A DNA stretch of 64,000 nucleotides from CAVUCH01 sp963739995 (GTDB lineage: Bacteria; Acidobacteriota; Vicinamibacteria; Vicinamibacterales; JAENWD01), in NCBI GenBank assembly GCA_963739995.1, contig CAVUCH010000026.1, forward strand, positions 62,001-126,000. Direction: 5' to 3'. The position numbers and the translations under genes were made by a program. The stretch's first letter is position 1. Every line of letters begins with the position of its first letter. The notes beneath the pieces are model-generated. The model was not told where the DNA came from. It saw only the letters and a list, made by a program, of their open reading frames with translations, and did no database searches. Shown piece by piece: positions 34,309 through 42,450 of the stretch.

Positions 34309-35322
34309 ATGCCACTCGAAACCGTCGTTCCCCTGGGTTCCGATCGGATCGTTGCCGGCCTGCCGTTCGTCGAGGCGCTGGCGCGAAGAATGGCCTCCAC
34401 CATGCCGCACTCCATCGACCTTGGCGATCTCGTGCAGGATGGCGTACTGGGTCTGATCGACGCAGCGAACCGGTTCGACGAGGCGCGTGGCATCAAGTTC
34501 GAGACGTTCGCCGAGCGTCGCGTGCGCGGGGCGATGATCGACGCCCTGCGGAAGGACGCCTGGCCCCGTGGCGTTCGCCGCCAGCGCCGTGAGCTCGAGG
34601 CTGCGCGGGAGCAACTGCGTCGCGAGAACGGCTGCGAGCCGTCGATCGCCGATCTCGCGGTGAAGCTCGGAAGCGACGAGAAGCGCCTGAACCGCACGAT
34701 TGTGCGGATCGCCACCATCGAATCGACCTCCCCGCTGGCCACGAGCGAGCCCGGTGATGAGGCGCATCTCCCGGCCGTGCTGCTCCCCTCGGTGCCCGAG
34801 CGGCCCGACGTGGCCTACGAGCGCTGCGACGTCGAACAGCGGGTGCGTGCCGCCATCCAGGCGCTGCCGTGGCGCGAAGGCAAGGTTATCGGCCTCTACT
34901 ACTACGGCGAAGTGACGATGAAGGAGATCGGACGGGAGATAGGCGTGAACGAGTCGCGGGTGTCGCAGCTGCACGCACGCGCCATTCGCCGTCTCCGCGA
35001 GGCGCTCGGCAGCACGCTGGCGCCGGCCGAGGCTGCGGAGGTGATTCGCGCCGGGGTGTTGCAGTTCTTCCAGAAGCCCGTGCCCGCGACGGTGGAGAGC
35101 GTGGCGCCAGCCGCGACCGAGCCGTCGCAGGGTGGCGTCGTGATTCCCTATCCGAGGGCGTCGCGGGCGGCGCGGAGCAAGTCGCCGAGGCGGAACGGCT
35201 TTGCGAGCCAGCGGCAGCCGCTCTGTGCGAGGAAGCGCTCCGCGTCGGTGCCGGCGACGTCGCCCGTCACGAATATCACCCGCCGTGCCAGCTCGGGCGA
35301 CGCGACCGCGATGGCCCGATAG
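34309..35322 (+). CDS. FliA/WhiG-family RNA polymerase sigma factor with long C-terminal tail
   Basis: A sigma-70 group 3 factor of 337 residues. Region 2 reads DLVQDGVLGLIDAANRFDEA and continues RGIKFETFAERRVRGAMIDA, which is diagnostic of the FliA family. Region 3 follows (~85-140), and region 4 holds YYYGEVTMKEIGREIGVNES and RVSQLHARAIRRLREAL (~190-245). FliA proteins are usually ~240-260 residues. Here an extra ~90 residues follow, the last 58 of them encoded antisense to the receiver domain of the neighbouring kinase. ATG 34309 has the better spacing (8 bases) to the AAGGAG site; ATG 34303 is only 2 bases away from it. No flagellar gene is in the window, so targets are unknown. Confidence 0.88.
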   Translation: MPLETVVPLGSDRIVAGLPFVEALARRMASTMPHSIDLGDLVQDGVLGLIDAANRFDEARGIKFETFAERRVRGAMIDALRKDAWPRGVRRQRRELEAAREQLRRENGCEPSIADLAVKLGSDEKRLNRTIVRIATIESTSPLATSEPGDEAHLPAVLLPSVPERPDVAYERCDVEQRVRAAIQALPWREGKVIGLYYYGEVTMKEIGREIGVNESRVSQLHARAIRRLREALGSTLAPAEAAEVIRAGVLQFFQKPVPATVESVAPAATEPSQGGVVIPYPRASRAARSKSPRRNGFASQRQPLCARKRSASVPATSPVTNITRRASSGDATAMAR

Positions 35323-36710
35323 AACGACATACCGTCGAGGCGCGGCATCTTCAGGTCGCACACGACAAGCTCGTAGGAGCGCTCGCCCACCCGGGCGAGC
35401 GCCTCCTCACCATCGCCAGCTCGATCCACCAGGAATCCCGCATCCGACAGTGCTTCGGCCACCGCCGCGGCGAGCGCAGGTTCGTCCTCCACCACTAGGA
35501 CTCGCGTGCCGGCGAGCGCCTCGAACGGCGGGTCGGTCGGTGCGGGGGCCGGCTCGCGAACGCGCCCGGCCTTCGTCGGGAACTCGACGAAAAACGACGC
35601 CCCTCGGCCCTGGGGCGACTCGACCCGGATCCGGCCGCCGTGCTCCTGCACGATGGCGTACGCCACGGTCAGACCCAGCCCCGTGCCCTGTCCCACTTCC
35701 TTCGTCGTAAAGAACGGATCGAAAATCTTCGGCTGCACGTCTTCAGGCACGCCTGGGCCGTCGTCGTTAATCTCGAGGATGACCGCGCCCTGGTCGCGCT
35801 CGTGCCACGTGCGCACGACGAGGGTGCCGCGGCCGTGCGCCGAGAGCATGGCCTGTTCGGCGTTGATCACGAGGTTCAGCAGCACCTGCTGCACCTGGTG
35901 TGCGTCCGCGAACACCTGCGGCAGCCCCGAAGCGAGCGCGTCGATCACGGTGATGTTGGTCACGCGCTGCTCGTAGGCGCGGAGGGCCAGCGTATCGCGC
36001 AGGACGTGATTCAGGTCCACCATCGAGCGCGTGCTCTGGCGCTTGCGCGCAAAGGTGAGCAGGTTACGCACAATCCGCGCTGCGCGCTCCGACTCCGCGA
36101 GGATCGTCTCGATCCCGCGCCTCGTGGTGGCGTCCACCTCGCGCGACGCCAGGCGCTCGGCCCACGTGAGGATCGTCGCGAGCGGATTGTTCAGCTCGTG
36201 CGCCACACCGGAGATCGTCTGGCCGAGTGCGGCCAGCTTCTCCGCCTGCAGCAGCTGGGTGTAGAGATCGCGCGACTGGTCGTCGAGCTTCTTGCGCTCG
36301 CTCACATCTCGCAGCAGTGCCTCGACTCGCAACTGGCCGGAGTCGTTCCGCTCCGCTCGGGCAGTCAGCTCCACCCAGACCGGGGTGTCGTCGGCGCGCC
36401 GGAGGCGCAGCAGGTGATCGGAGACCGACCCCTCGGTTGCCAGCCGGTCGAGGAATGCGTCGCGCGCTCGCGGATCGAGGAACCGGGACGGATCGAAAGG
36501 CCGTACGTCCGCCTCCGGGACTTCCGCCGCGTGCCCGAACATCAACTTGAGATGGGGATTGGCCGCGAGCGTCGACGTGTGGAGTCTGCCGACGGTCCCG
36601 ATGTACACGCCCTCGTGCACCGCTTCGAACAGCCGCGCGAATGCCTCCGCGCGGGCGTCGGGTTCGGCCGTCGGGTCGGAAGTAGGGCGCTTGTGTGCGG
36701 CCACTGGCAC
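35148..36710 (-). CDS. Hybrid sensor histidine kinase (PAS-HisKA-HATPase-receiver)
   Basis: A cytosolic sensor kinase of 520 residues with no membrane segment. A PAS domain (~25-140, ending LLRDVSERKKLDDQ) is followed by HisKA with the phosphoacceptor His in SGVAHELNNPLATILTW. The HATPase domain has an N-box (LLNLVINAEQAM) and G-boxes (DDGPGVPED, GQGTGLGLTVAYAIVQEHGG). A C-terminal receiver has its Asp in LVVCDLKMPRLDG and the Lys in LAKPFRLGD. It starts with GTG at 36710, or a second GTG two codons later. The 3' end overlaps the convergent sigma-factor gene by 175 bases. A partner output regulator is not adjacent, but the sigma-54 regulator at 31997-33382 is a candidate. Confidence 0.92.
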   Translation of the reverse strand: MPVAAHKRPTSDPTAEPDARAEAFARLFEAVHEGVYIGTVGRLHTSTLAANPHLKLMFGHAAEVPEADVRPFDPSRFLDPRARDAFLDRLATEGSVSDHLLRLRRADDTPVWVELTARAERNDSGQLRVEALLRDVSERKKLDDQSRDLYTQLLQAEKLAALGQTISGVAHELNNPLATILTWAERLASREVDATTRRGIETILAESERAARIVRNLLTFARKRQSTRSMVDLNHVLRDTLALRAYEQRVTNITVIDALASGLPQVFADAHQVQQVLLNLVINAEQAMLSAHGRGTLVVRTWHERDQGAVILEINDDGPGVPEDVQPKIFDPFFTTKEVGQGTGLGLTVAYAIVQEHGGRIRVESPQGRGASFFVEFPTKAGRVREPAPAPTDPPFEALAGTRVLVVEDEPALAAAVAEALSDAGFLVDRAGDGEEALARVGERSYELVVCDLKMPRLDGMSFYRAIAVASPELARRVIFVTGDVAGTDAERFLAQSGCRWLAKPFRLGDLLRAARDALG

Positions 36711-36713
36711 GCG

Positions 36714-36719
36714 ATTATA
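36714..36719 (-). promoter_or_regulatory. Perfect TATAAT (-10) immediately before the kinase start codon
   Basis: The hexamer TATAAT ends 3 bases before the GTG at 36710. If it is used, transcription would begin around 36707, giving a leaderless message starting at or next to the second GTG (36704). No clear -35 is seen, so it may be chance in a GC-rich genome, where such AT hexamers are rare. Confidence 0.35.
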
Positions 36720-36758
36720 TGCGCCGCGCGGTCCGGTGCGCTCCGCCGCGTCCGCGTC

Positions 36759-36851
36759 TCATCGTCTGGGTCCGAAGAAAAACAGGAGCACGACGACGAT
36801 CGCCAGGATGCCGCCGGCGGTGACGACGAGGCGCGGAATGTCGCTCAGCAT
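36759..36851 (-). CDS. 30-residue single-pass membrane peptide coupled to the copper ATPase
   Basis: This short gene starts with the ATG inside ATGCTGA, the last bases of the copper ATPase gene, so its start overlaps that stop by 7 bases and reinitiation is likely. The peptide begins MLSDIPRLV, continues as one hydrophobic helix of about 18 residues rich in Val, Ile and Leu, and ends FFFGPRR, with positive charges that would face the cytoplasm. Tiny one-helix subunits are known for other P-type ATPases and their relatives (KdpF with KdpB, CcoS beside the CcoI/FixI pump). By analogy this may stabilise or regulate the pump. No database family was recognised. Confidence 0.6.
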   Translation of the reverse strand: MLSDIPRLVVTAGGILAIVVVLLFFFGPRR

Positions 36852-39223
36852 GCGGTTCCGGTCATGACCGCGACGCGCGCGCGGCGACGACGCCGGAGCC
36901 GAAGGCTGTTGGCCAGCACCGAGACGCTCGACAACGACATCGCGGCTGCCGCAACCATCGGGTTCAGCAGCATGCCGGTGAACGGGTAGAGCACGCCGGC
37001 GGCAATCGGGATCCCGAGCACGTTGTAAACGAACGCCCAGAACAGGTTCTGTTGGATCACGCGGAGCGTGTCGCGCGACAATGCGAGCGCTTCGACCACC
37101 CCGTGCAGATCGGCGCGCATCAACGTGATGTCGGCCGCCTCGATGGCGATGTCGCTGCCAGATCCCATGGCAATGCCCACGTCGGCCTGCGCCAAAGCCG
37201 GCGCGTCGTTGATGCCGTCGCCGACCATCGCGACCACCCGTCCCTGCTCCTGAAGCGCTCTCACCTCTTCCGCCTTGTGTCCCGGGAGCACGCCCGCGCG
37301 CAGCCGGCTGATCTCGGCGTTTGGCGCCACTTCCCGGCGGATGGCGTCGGCCGTCTCGGCGGAGTCACCGGTGAGCATCACGATCTCGAGGCCCAGGCGG
37401 CGCATCCCGGCGATGGCATCGCGCGCCTCCGGTCGCGGCGTGTCTGCGAGGCCAAGCACGCCCAGCACGCGGCCCCCGGGCGTGGGGGGAACCGGGAGCT
37501 CCGCGACGAACATCACCGTGCGCGCGCGGGATGCGAGGGCCGCGGCCGTTGGCTCGGCCTGCGCGAGCGGCACCTGGGCCTCCTCGAGGAGCCGTGCGCT
37601 GCCCACGACGAGGCGGCGGCCTTCGAGGGTGGCGTCAATGCCGTGGCCGGGTCGCGACCGGAACGACGTGGGCTCGATGAGCGGCAACTGCCGCCCCTCC
37701 GCTGCCCGCACCACTGCCTCGGCCAGCGGATGCTCCGAGCGGCGTTCCGCCGATGCCGCGAGGCGGAGGAGCTCGCGGGCGTCGAGCATCGCCCCGTCCG
37801 CTTGGGGCAGCGGCACGACGTCCGTGACCTCGGGCCGTCCCGTCGTGATCGTCCCCGTCTTGTCGAGCACCACGGTGGTGACGGCGTGCGCCCGCTCGAG
37901 CACGTCGCCGCCCTTCACGAGGATGCCGCGCTCGGCGCCTCGTCCCGTGCCGACGAGAATCGCGGTGGGTGTGGCCAGGCCCATTGCGCATGGGCACGCG
38001 ATGATCAGCACCGCGACGAAGTTGACGAGCGCCGCGGTCGCCCGGGTGCCCGGCGGCAGCACGTTGAACCAGACAATGAACGTCGCGATCGCGATCACCA
38101 GTACCACGGGCGCAAAAACACCCGAGATCACATCCGCGAGGCGTGCGATAGGTGCCCGGCGCGACTGCGCCTGCTGCATCAGGCGGATGATCTGCTGGAG
38201 CGCGGTGTCGCGGCCCACACGCGTTGCGCGGAAGCGGAACACGCCCGTGCCGTTGACACTGCCCCCGAGCACGACGCTGCCCGGAACCTTCTCGACGGGG
38301 AGCGACTCGCCCGTCAGCATCGATTCGTCGACCGTAGACGTGCCTTCGAGCCACTCGCCGTCGACGGGCAGGCGCTCCCCCGGTCGGACGATGACGATGT
38401 CGCCCGAGAGGACGCCGGCAACAGGGATGGTGAGCTCGATTCCGTCCCGCATGATGCGGGCGTCGCGCGGCTGCAACCCGACCAGCCGCCGGATCGCGTC
38501 GGAGGTGCGCGCGCGTGCCCGCGATTCGAGCAGTCGTCCGAGGAGCACGAGAATGATGATGGCCGCCGCAACCTCGTAGTAGACCGCGGGCGCCATGATC
38601 GCTGTCGTCTCCGTGTGCCCGACGGCCACCAGCCCCGGCGCAATCGTGACGACGAGCGAGTACGCGAACGCTGACCCGGTGCCAAGGGCGATGAGCGTGT
38701 TCATATCGGCGCTGCGATGCCGCAGTGCCGACCACGCACCGCGGTAGAAGCGGCCCCCCGAAACGAAGAGCACCGGCGCGGCGAGGGCGAGTTGCACCCA
38801 GTTCACGCCCGAAAACTGAGAGTGCGACATGCCGAGCACCACCAGCGGCGCCCCGCAGGAGACGGCAAGGATGAACAGGCGCCTCAGCCTGACGTACTCA
38901 CGGGCCTCCACCCGGCGCTGTGCGCTCTCGATCGCCTCTTCAGACGTGAGCGATTCGCCAGGTGCCGCTTCGATGACCTCGTAGCCCAGGTCCCGCACCG
39001 CGTGGGCGATCCGCGGCAATCCCACGAGCGAAGCGTCGAACCGCACGCTGGCACGTCCTGTGGCGTAGTTCACCGCCACCGTATCCACACCCGGCAGCCG
39101 TGTCAGCGTTCGCTCGATCACGCGTGCGCAGGCCGCACACGTCATCCCGGCCACCGGCAGGCTGACGCTCGTGAGCGGCGTGGATGGTGCCGATCCAGTC
39201 GACCGCGTGACGTCCGCAGCCAT
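36845..39223 (-). CDS. copA: Copper-translocating P-type ATPase (CopA-like)
   Basis: A P1B-type ATPase of 792 residues that pumps Cu+ (or Ag+) out of the cytoplasm. One N-terminal heavy-metal domain has GMTCAAC (26-32). Six to eight membrane helices follow, with CPC in CPCAMGLATPT near residue 410. The actuator-loop TGES (MLTGESLP), the phosphorylation motif DKTGT near 452, the SEHPLA motif (HP) of the nucleotide-binding domain and the hinge GDGINDAP are all present. The C-terminus has LGIPIAAG and a Met/Ser-rich last helix (NPMVAAAAMSLSSVSVLANS), matching the Cu+-specific subclass. It is divergent from the dehydrogenase gene at 39337. Copper toxicity defence or supply of cuproenzymes is the likely role. 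Confidence 0.93.
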   Translation of the reverse strand: MAADVTRSTGSAPSTPLTSVSLPVAGMTCAACARVIERTLTRLPGVDTVAVNYATGRASVRFDASLVGLPRIAHAVRDLGYEVIEAAPGESLTSEEAIESAQRRVEAREYVRLRRLFILAVSCGAPLVVLGMSHSQFSGVNWVQLALAAPVLFVSGGRFYRGAWSALRHRSADMNTLIALGTGSAFAYSLVVTIAPGLVAVGHTETTAIMAPAVYYEVAAAIIILVLLGRLLESRARARTSDAIRRLVGLQPRDARIMRDGIELTIPVAGVLSGDIVIVRPGERLPVDGEWLEGTSTVDESMLTGESLPVEKVPGSVVLGGSVNGTGVFRFRATRVGRDTALQQIIRLMQQAQSRRAPIARLADVISGVFAPVVLVIAIATFIVWFNVLPPGTRATAALVNFVAVLIIACPCAMGLATPTAILVGTGRGAERGILVKGGDVLERAHAVTTVVLDKTGTITTGRPEVTDVVPLPQADGAMLDARELLRLAASAERRSEHPLAEAVVRAAEGRQLPLIEPTSFRSRPGHGIDATLEGRRLVVGSARLLEEAQVPLAQAEPTAAALASRARTVMFVAELPVPPTPGGRVLGVLGLADTPRPEARDAIAGMRRLGLEIVMLTGDSAETADAIRREVAPNAEISRLRAGVLPGHKAEEVRALQEQGRVVAMVGDGINDAPALAQADVGIAMGSGSDIAIEAADITLMRADLHGVVEALALSRDTLRVIQQNLFWAFVYNVLGIPIAAGVLYPFTGMLLNPMVAAAAMSLSSVSVLANSLRLRRRRRARVAVMTGTAC

Positions 39224-39336
39224 CTGGCGATTGTACCTGCCGTGATGACGTCGTCAGGCCACGTCGCGTGATGCTGCGTTGCCGCTTCGGGCGATGCCGG
39301 GGTTGTCGTCGCGGCACGGACGGGCCAGAATGACGC

Positions 39337-40617
39337 ATGGGATACGCTCCGCATACTCGACGGCTCACGCTGACGGGCGGCATTCTCGCTGCCACGATTG
39401 CCATGTGCACGCTGGCCGTGCGCGCCCAGCCGATGGCGCCCCAGGTGCCTCTCGGGTCCGATGTCGCCAAGCGACTGCCACCCGCCGACCCCTCCAAGGC
39501 GGCCACGCGGTTCGCGAAAGTCGTGGGGTGGCCGGAGGGCACGGCACCGCGTGCCCTCGACGGATTCACCGTGACGCTGTTCGCGGCGAACCTGTCGAGC
39601 CCTCGCTGGCTATACGTGGCGCCAAACGGCGATGTGCTCGTCGCCGAGTCCATGGGTGAACCGGACCGCAGCCCGAACAAGGTCACGCTGTTGCGGGATG
39701 CGGATCAGGACGGGCGCGCCGAGGTGCGCAACACGCTCCTGCAGGGTGTCCGGCAGCCGTTCGGGATGCTGCTGCAGGGAGGCCAGCTGTACGTGGGCAA
39801 CACGAATGCCCTCGTCCGGTACCCGTATCGCGCCGGCGATACCACGATCACGGCACCAGCCACGAAGGTGCTCGACCTGCCTGCGGCCGGCCACAACGCT
39901 CACTGGACCCGCAACGTCGTCGCAAGCGCTGATGGAGCGAAGCTGTTCGTGTCGGTCGGCTCGGGCACCAACGTTGACGAGGAGAAGGAGGATCAGAAGG
40001 ATCCCCGTCGCGCGGCGGTGCTGGAACTGAATCCCGACGGCACCGGCATGCGGGTGTATGCGAGCGGTCTGCGCAATCCCGTGGGCCTTGCCGTGCATCC
40101 CGAGTCGCGAGAGCTGTGGGCCGCCGTGAACGAGCGCGACATGCTCGGCGACGAGCTCGTGCCGGACTACCTGACGGCGGTCAAGGAGGGCGCGTTCTAT
40201 GGGTGGCCCTACGCCTACTTCGGGCCAATCGAGGACCCGCGCAAGAAGGGCGAACGGCCGGATCTGGTCGCGAAGACCATCCCGCCGGATTTTTCCCTGG
40301 GTGCCCATGTCGCACCACTCGGTCTCGCCTTCTACAGCGGCGGCTCGTTCCCGGAGCGGTATCGCAACGGTGCGTTCGTAGCGCTGCACGGGTCCTGGAA
40401 CCGGTCGCGGTTCTCCGGGTACAAAGTCGTCTTCGTGCCGTTCCAGCAGGGCCGGCCGTCCGCAGACGCTGAAGATTTCCTCACCGGCTTCATCCAGGAC
40501 GAGAACGCGAGCACCGTCCATGGCCGTCCTGTGGGTCTGGCCTTGCTCGCGGACGGCTCCCTCCTCGTGGCGGACGATGGGGCGAACTGCGTGTGGCGGG
40601 TGAGCGCGGCGAAGTAG
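39337..40617 (+). CDS. PQQ-type sugar dehydrogenase (sorbosone/glucose dehydrogenase family)
   Basis: A periplasmic beta-propeller enzyme of 426 residues. The N-terminus (RRLTLTGGILAATIAMCTLA) is a signal peptide. The body has SPRWLYVAPNGDVLVAES, GHNAHWTRNV (catalytic-His region), GLRNPVGLAVHPESRELWAA and GSWNRSRFSGYKVVFVPF, the marks of the L-sorbosone/glucose dehydrogenase propeller. Such enzymes oxidise sugars with pyrroloquinoline quinone and pass electrons to the respiratory chain. The substrate is not predictable. The gene is monocistronic, with only 8 bases to the convergent gene downstream. Confidence 0.87.
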   Translation: MGYAPHTRRLTLTGGILAATIAMCTLAVRAQPMAPQVPLGSDVAKRLPPADPSKAATRFAKVVGWPEGTAPRALDGFTVTLFAANLSSPRWLYVAPNGDVLVAESMGEPDRSPNKVTLLRDADQDGRAEVRNTLLQGVRQPFGMLLQGGQLYVGNTNALVRYPYRAGDTTITAPATKVLDLPAAGHNAHWTRNVVASADGAKLFVSVGSGTNVDEEKEDQKDPRRAAVLELNPDGTGMRVYASGLRNPVGLAVHPESRELWAAVNERDMLGDELVPDYLTAVKEGAFYGWPYAYFGPIEDPRKKGERPDLVAKTIPPDFSLGAHVAPLGLAFYSGGSFPERYRNGAFVALHGSWNRSRFSGYKVVFVPFQQGRPSADAEDFLTGFIQDENASTVHGRPVGLALLADGSLLVADDGANCVWRVSAAK

Positions 40618-40625
40618 GCCGCCCG

Positions 40626-42266
40626 TCATCCTGGTGGCAGCAGGCGGAAGAAGGTGACCCGCGAACCGCGGTCGATCCCGTTGCCGAGCGGCTGGATCTT
40701 CGGATCGCGTGCGAGCCGCTCGAGAGCCCGTTGATATCCCTCTGGCGAATGACGGTTCTCGTGAACCACGAGCACCGTCGCTCCGGCGCGCTGCAGGTAT
40801 TCGATCGATCGCCTATCGGGAAACGATCGGACCCTGATCAACAGCTTGATGTATGACTGGGGGTAGAACCCGCTGTAGCCGTTGAGCATGGGCCGCCAGT
40901 GCGCGGTCGACCGGTACATGTAAATGACGTCCACCATGTTGCCCAGCCGCCAGGGCACGGTCACCGGCCACTCGAACACAACCGCGTCGGGGATCGTGCC
41001 GAGCATGCGGTACCACGTCGCAACGTGGGTATCGACCTCGTGCACGGCGGGCCTGGACAGGTACTCGACCGATGCCGTGCCGATGACGAGCGCCAGCACC
41101 GCTGGCCCCGCACGCCGCCACCGCTCCACCCGCACAGCGAGCCGTGCGATTCCATACCCGGCGAGAACCGAGGTACCGACCAGGATTAGGATGTCGGCCC
41201 GGGCCGGGACGCGCAGGCCCCGGTACGGCAGCACCCATTCATAGAGCAGGTCGTAGATCCATCCGTTCGTCCCGAGCGCCAGCTGGAGAGCCAGCACGAG
41301 CCCGGCCGCGTGTACGACGCGGGGGCGATTGAGCGGCGGCCAGAGGCCCACGACCAGGAGCGCGGCGGCCACCAGCCCCGGAAAAAGGTGCCGCTCGGGG
41401 GGAGCGAACCGATACGTCCAGCCGTAGAGACGATTGCTCGCGGGGGCGCTCGCGAAGTCCTTCAGCGTGGCGCTGTACCCGGCCACCTCGCCCGCCGGTC
41501 TGTCGCCCACCCGGCTGCGGTTGCCGAGGTATGGCAGCGAATACAGCGCGAACACGACCATCGCGGGTAACAGCATCAACGTGCCCGCGCGGAGCGCCTT
41601 GAACGGAGAGCGCCAGAACCAGATCGCCGTCAAAAACCCCAGCGACGTTATCAGAAAGACGCCGTAATAAATGCAGCTGAGGACCTGCGCCGAGATCGCG
41701 GCGGCCACCACCAGGCAGTCGCGCGTGGTCTGCCGCTCGACTGCCCGATGCCATGCAAGCACTGCCAGCGGAATCCAGAACGACAGCTGCATCTCGAGGT
41801 GGTCGAAGTGCTCGAAGCGGTACGGCGAGAACGCGAAGATCACCCCGGCCAGCAGGCCCGCCGGATACGAGCCCACCAGCCGATAGACGAGCACGTACGC
41901 GGCCAGGGCATTGAGGACGAACGTCGACAGCAGAAAGACGTTGTATACGACCAGCGGGCGCGCGCCCGCCCAGCTCAAAGGCGCCAACACCGTCGCCGGG
42001 AGCAGCATCGCGTCGGAGTACGCGAGCGTGCGCGGCTCGGGATAGAAGATGTTCGCGTCGAACAGATGGAGCGGGCTCGTCTTCAGCTGGTGCGCCACCC
42101 ACGCCAGACGCCACACCGAGAAGTACGCATCGCCGTGCTCTCCGATCCGGGCGTCGGGCCGCGCAGCGATCGGCCAGCCATTCCCGATCGTGAGCAGGAT
42201 GTAGAGCGCCGCAGCCCCCGCGGCGCGAATCCAGGCATTCTTTGAGAAGGTCGTGTGCTCGGCCAT
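40626..42266 (-). CDS. Polytopic membrane protein, GT-C glycosyltransferase-like
   Basis: A protein of 546 residues with about eleven hydrophobic segments and a C-terminal soluble domain of ~120 residues. The first extracytoplasmic loop carries GEHGDAYFSVWRLAWVAHQL, and the next has DANIFYPEPRTLAYSDAML. Such acidic HGD and YPEP loops are typical of a large unnamed family of GT-C-like membrane proteins in acidobacteria and related groups. The enzyme would transfer sugars from polyprenyl-phosphate donors; this is inferred from fold only. ATG 42266 is preceded by GGAAAG, and an in-frame ATG at 42299 is possible. Confidence 0.65.
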   Translation of the reverse strand: MAEHTTFSKNAWIRAAGAAALYILLTIGNGWPIAARPDARIGEHGDAYFSVWRLAWVAHQLKTSPLHLFDANIFYPEPRTLAYSDAMLLPATVLAPLSWAGARPLVVYNVFLLSTFVLNALAAYVLVYRLVGSYPAGLLAGVIFAFSPYRFEHFDHLEMQLSFWIPLAVLAWHRAVERQTTRDCLVVAAAISAQVLSCIYYGVFLITSLGFLTAIWFWRSPFKALRAGTLMLLPAMVVFALYSLPYLGNRSRVGDRPAGEVAGYSATLKDFASAPASNRLYGWTYRFAPPERHLFPGLVAAALLVVGLWPPLNRPRVVHAAGLVLALQLALGTNGWIYDLLYEWVLPYRGLRVPARADILILVGTSVLAGYGIARLAVRVERWRRAGPAVLALVIGTASVEYLSRPAVHEVDTHVATWYRMLGTIPDAVVFEWPVTVPWRLGNMVDVIYMYRSTAHWRPMLNGYSGFYPQSYIKLLIRVRSFPDRRSIEYLQRAGATVLVVHENRHSPEGYQRALERLARDPKIQPLGNGIDRGSRVTFFRLLPPG

Positions 42267-42390
42267 GCGACTTTCCGGTCGAGACCACCGCGCGCGCATG
42301 GGGTACGCGGCGGAAGCGAATGAGCCCCCAGCGTAGCCGATCGGGGCGAATACACGGAAGGTCGAGTGGAGGTGGATGAGCTGCTGCAAG

Positions 42391-42428
42391 GTCTGTGGGA
42401 TCGGGACGGAAGTCCCGGCCCCACAGAC
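42391..42428. repeat. REP-like palindrome, copy 1
   Basis: A 17-bp stem (15 of 17 paired), with GTCTGTGGG at the base and CGGGAC at the tip, closes a GGAA loop. Its core CGGGAC-GGAAGTCCCGG and the flanking CCACA also occur at 63953-63972 and around it (23 of 29 positions alike). It lies 23 bases past the stop of the cytochrome gene at 42451. No T-run follows, so a repetitive extragenic element, possibly with an RNA-protecting role, fits better than a simple terminator. Confidence 0.7.
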
Positions 42429-42450
42429 ACGTTCGCGGAACCGACGTCCT

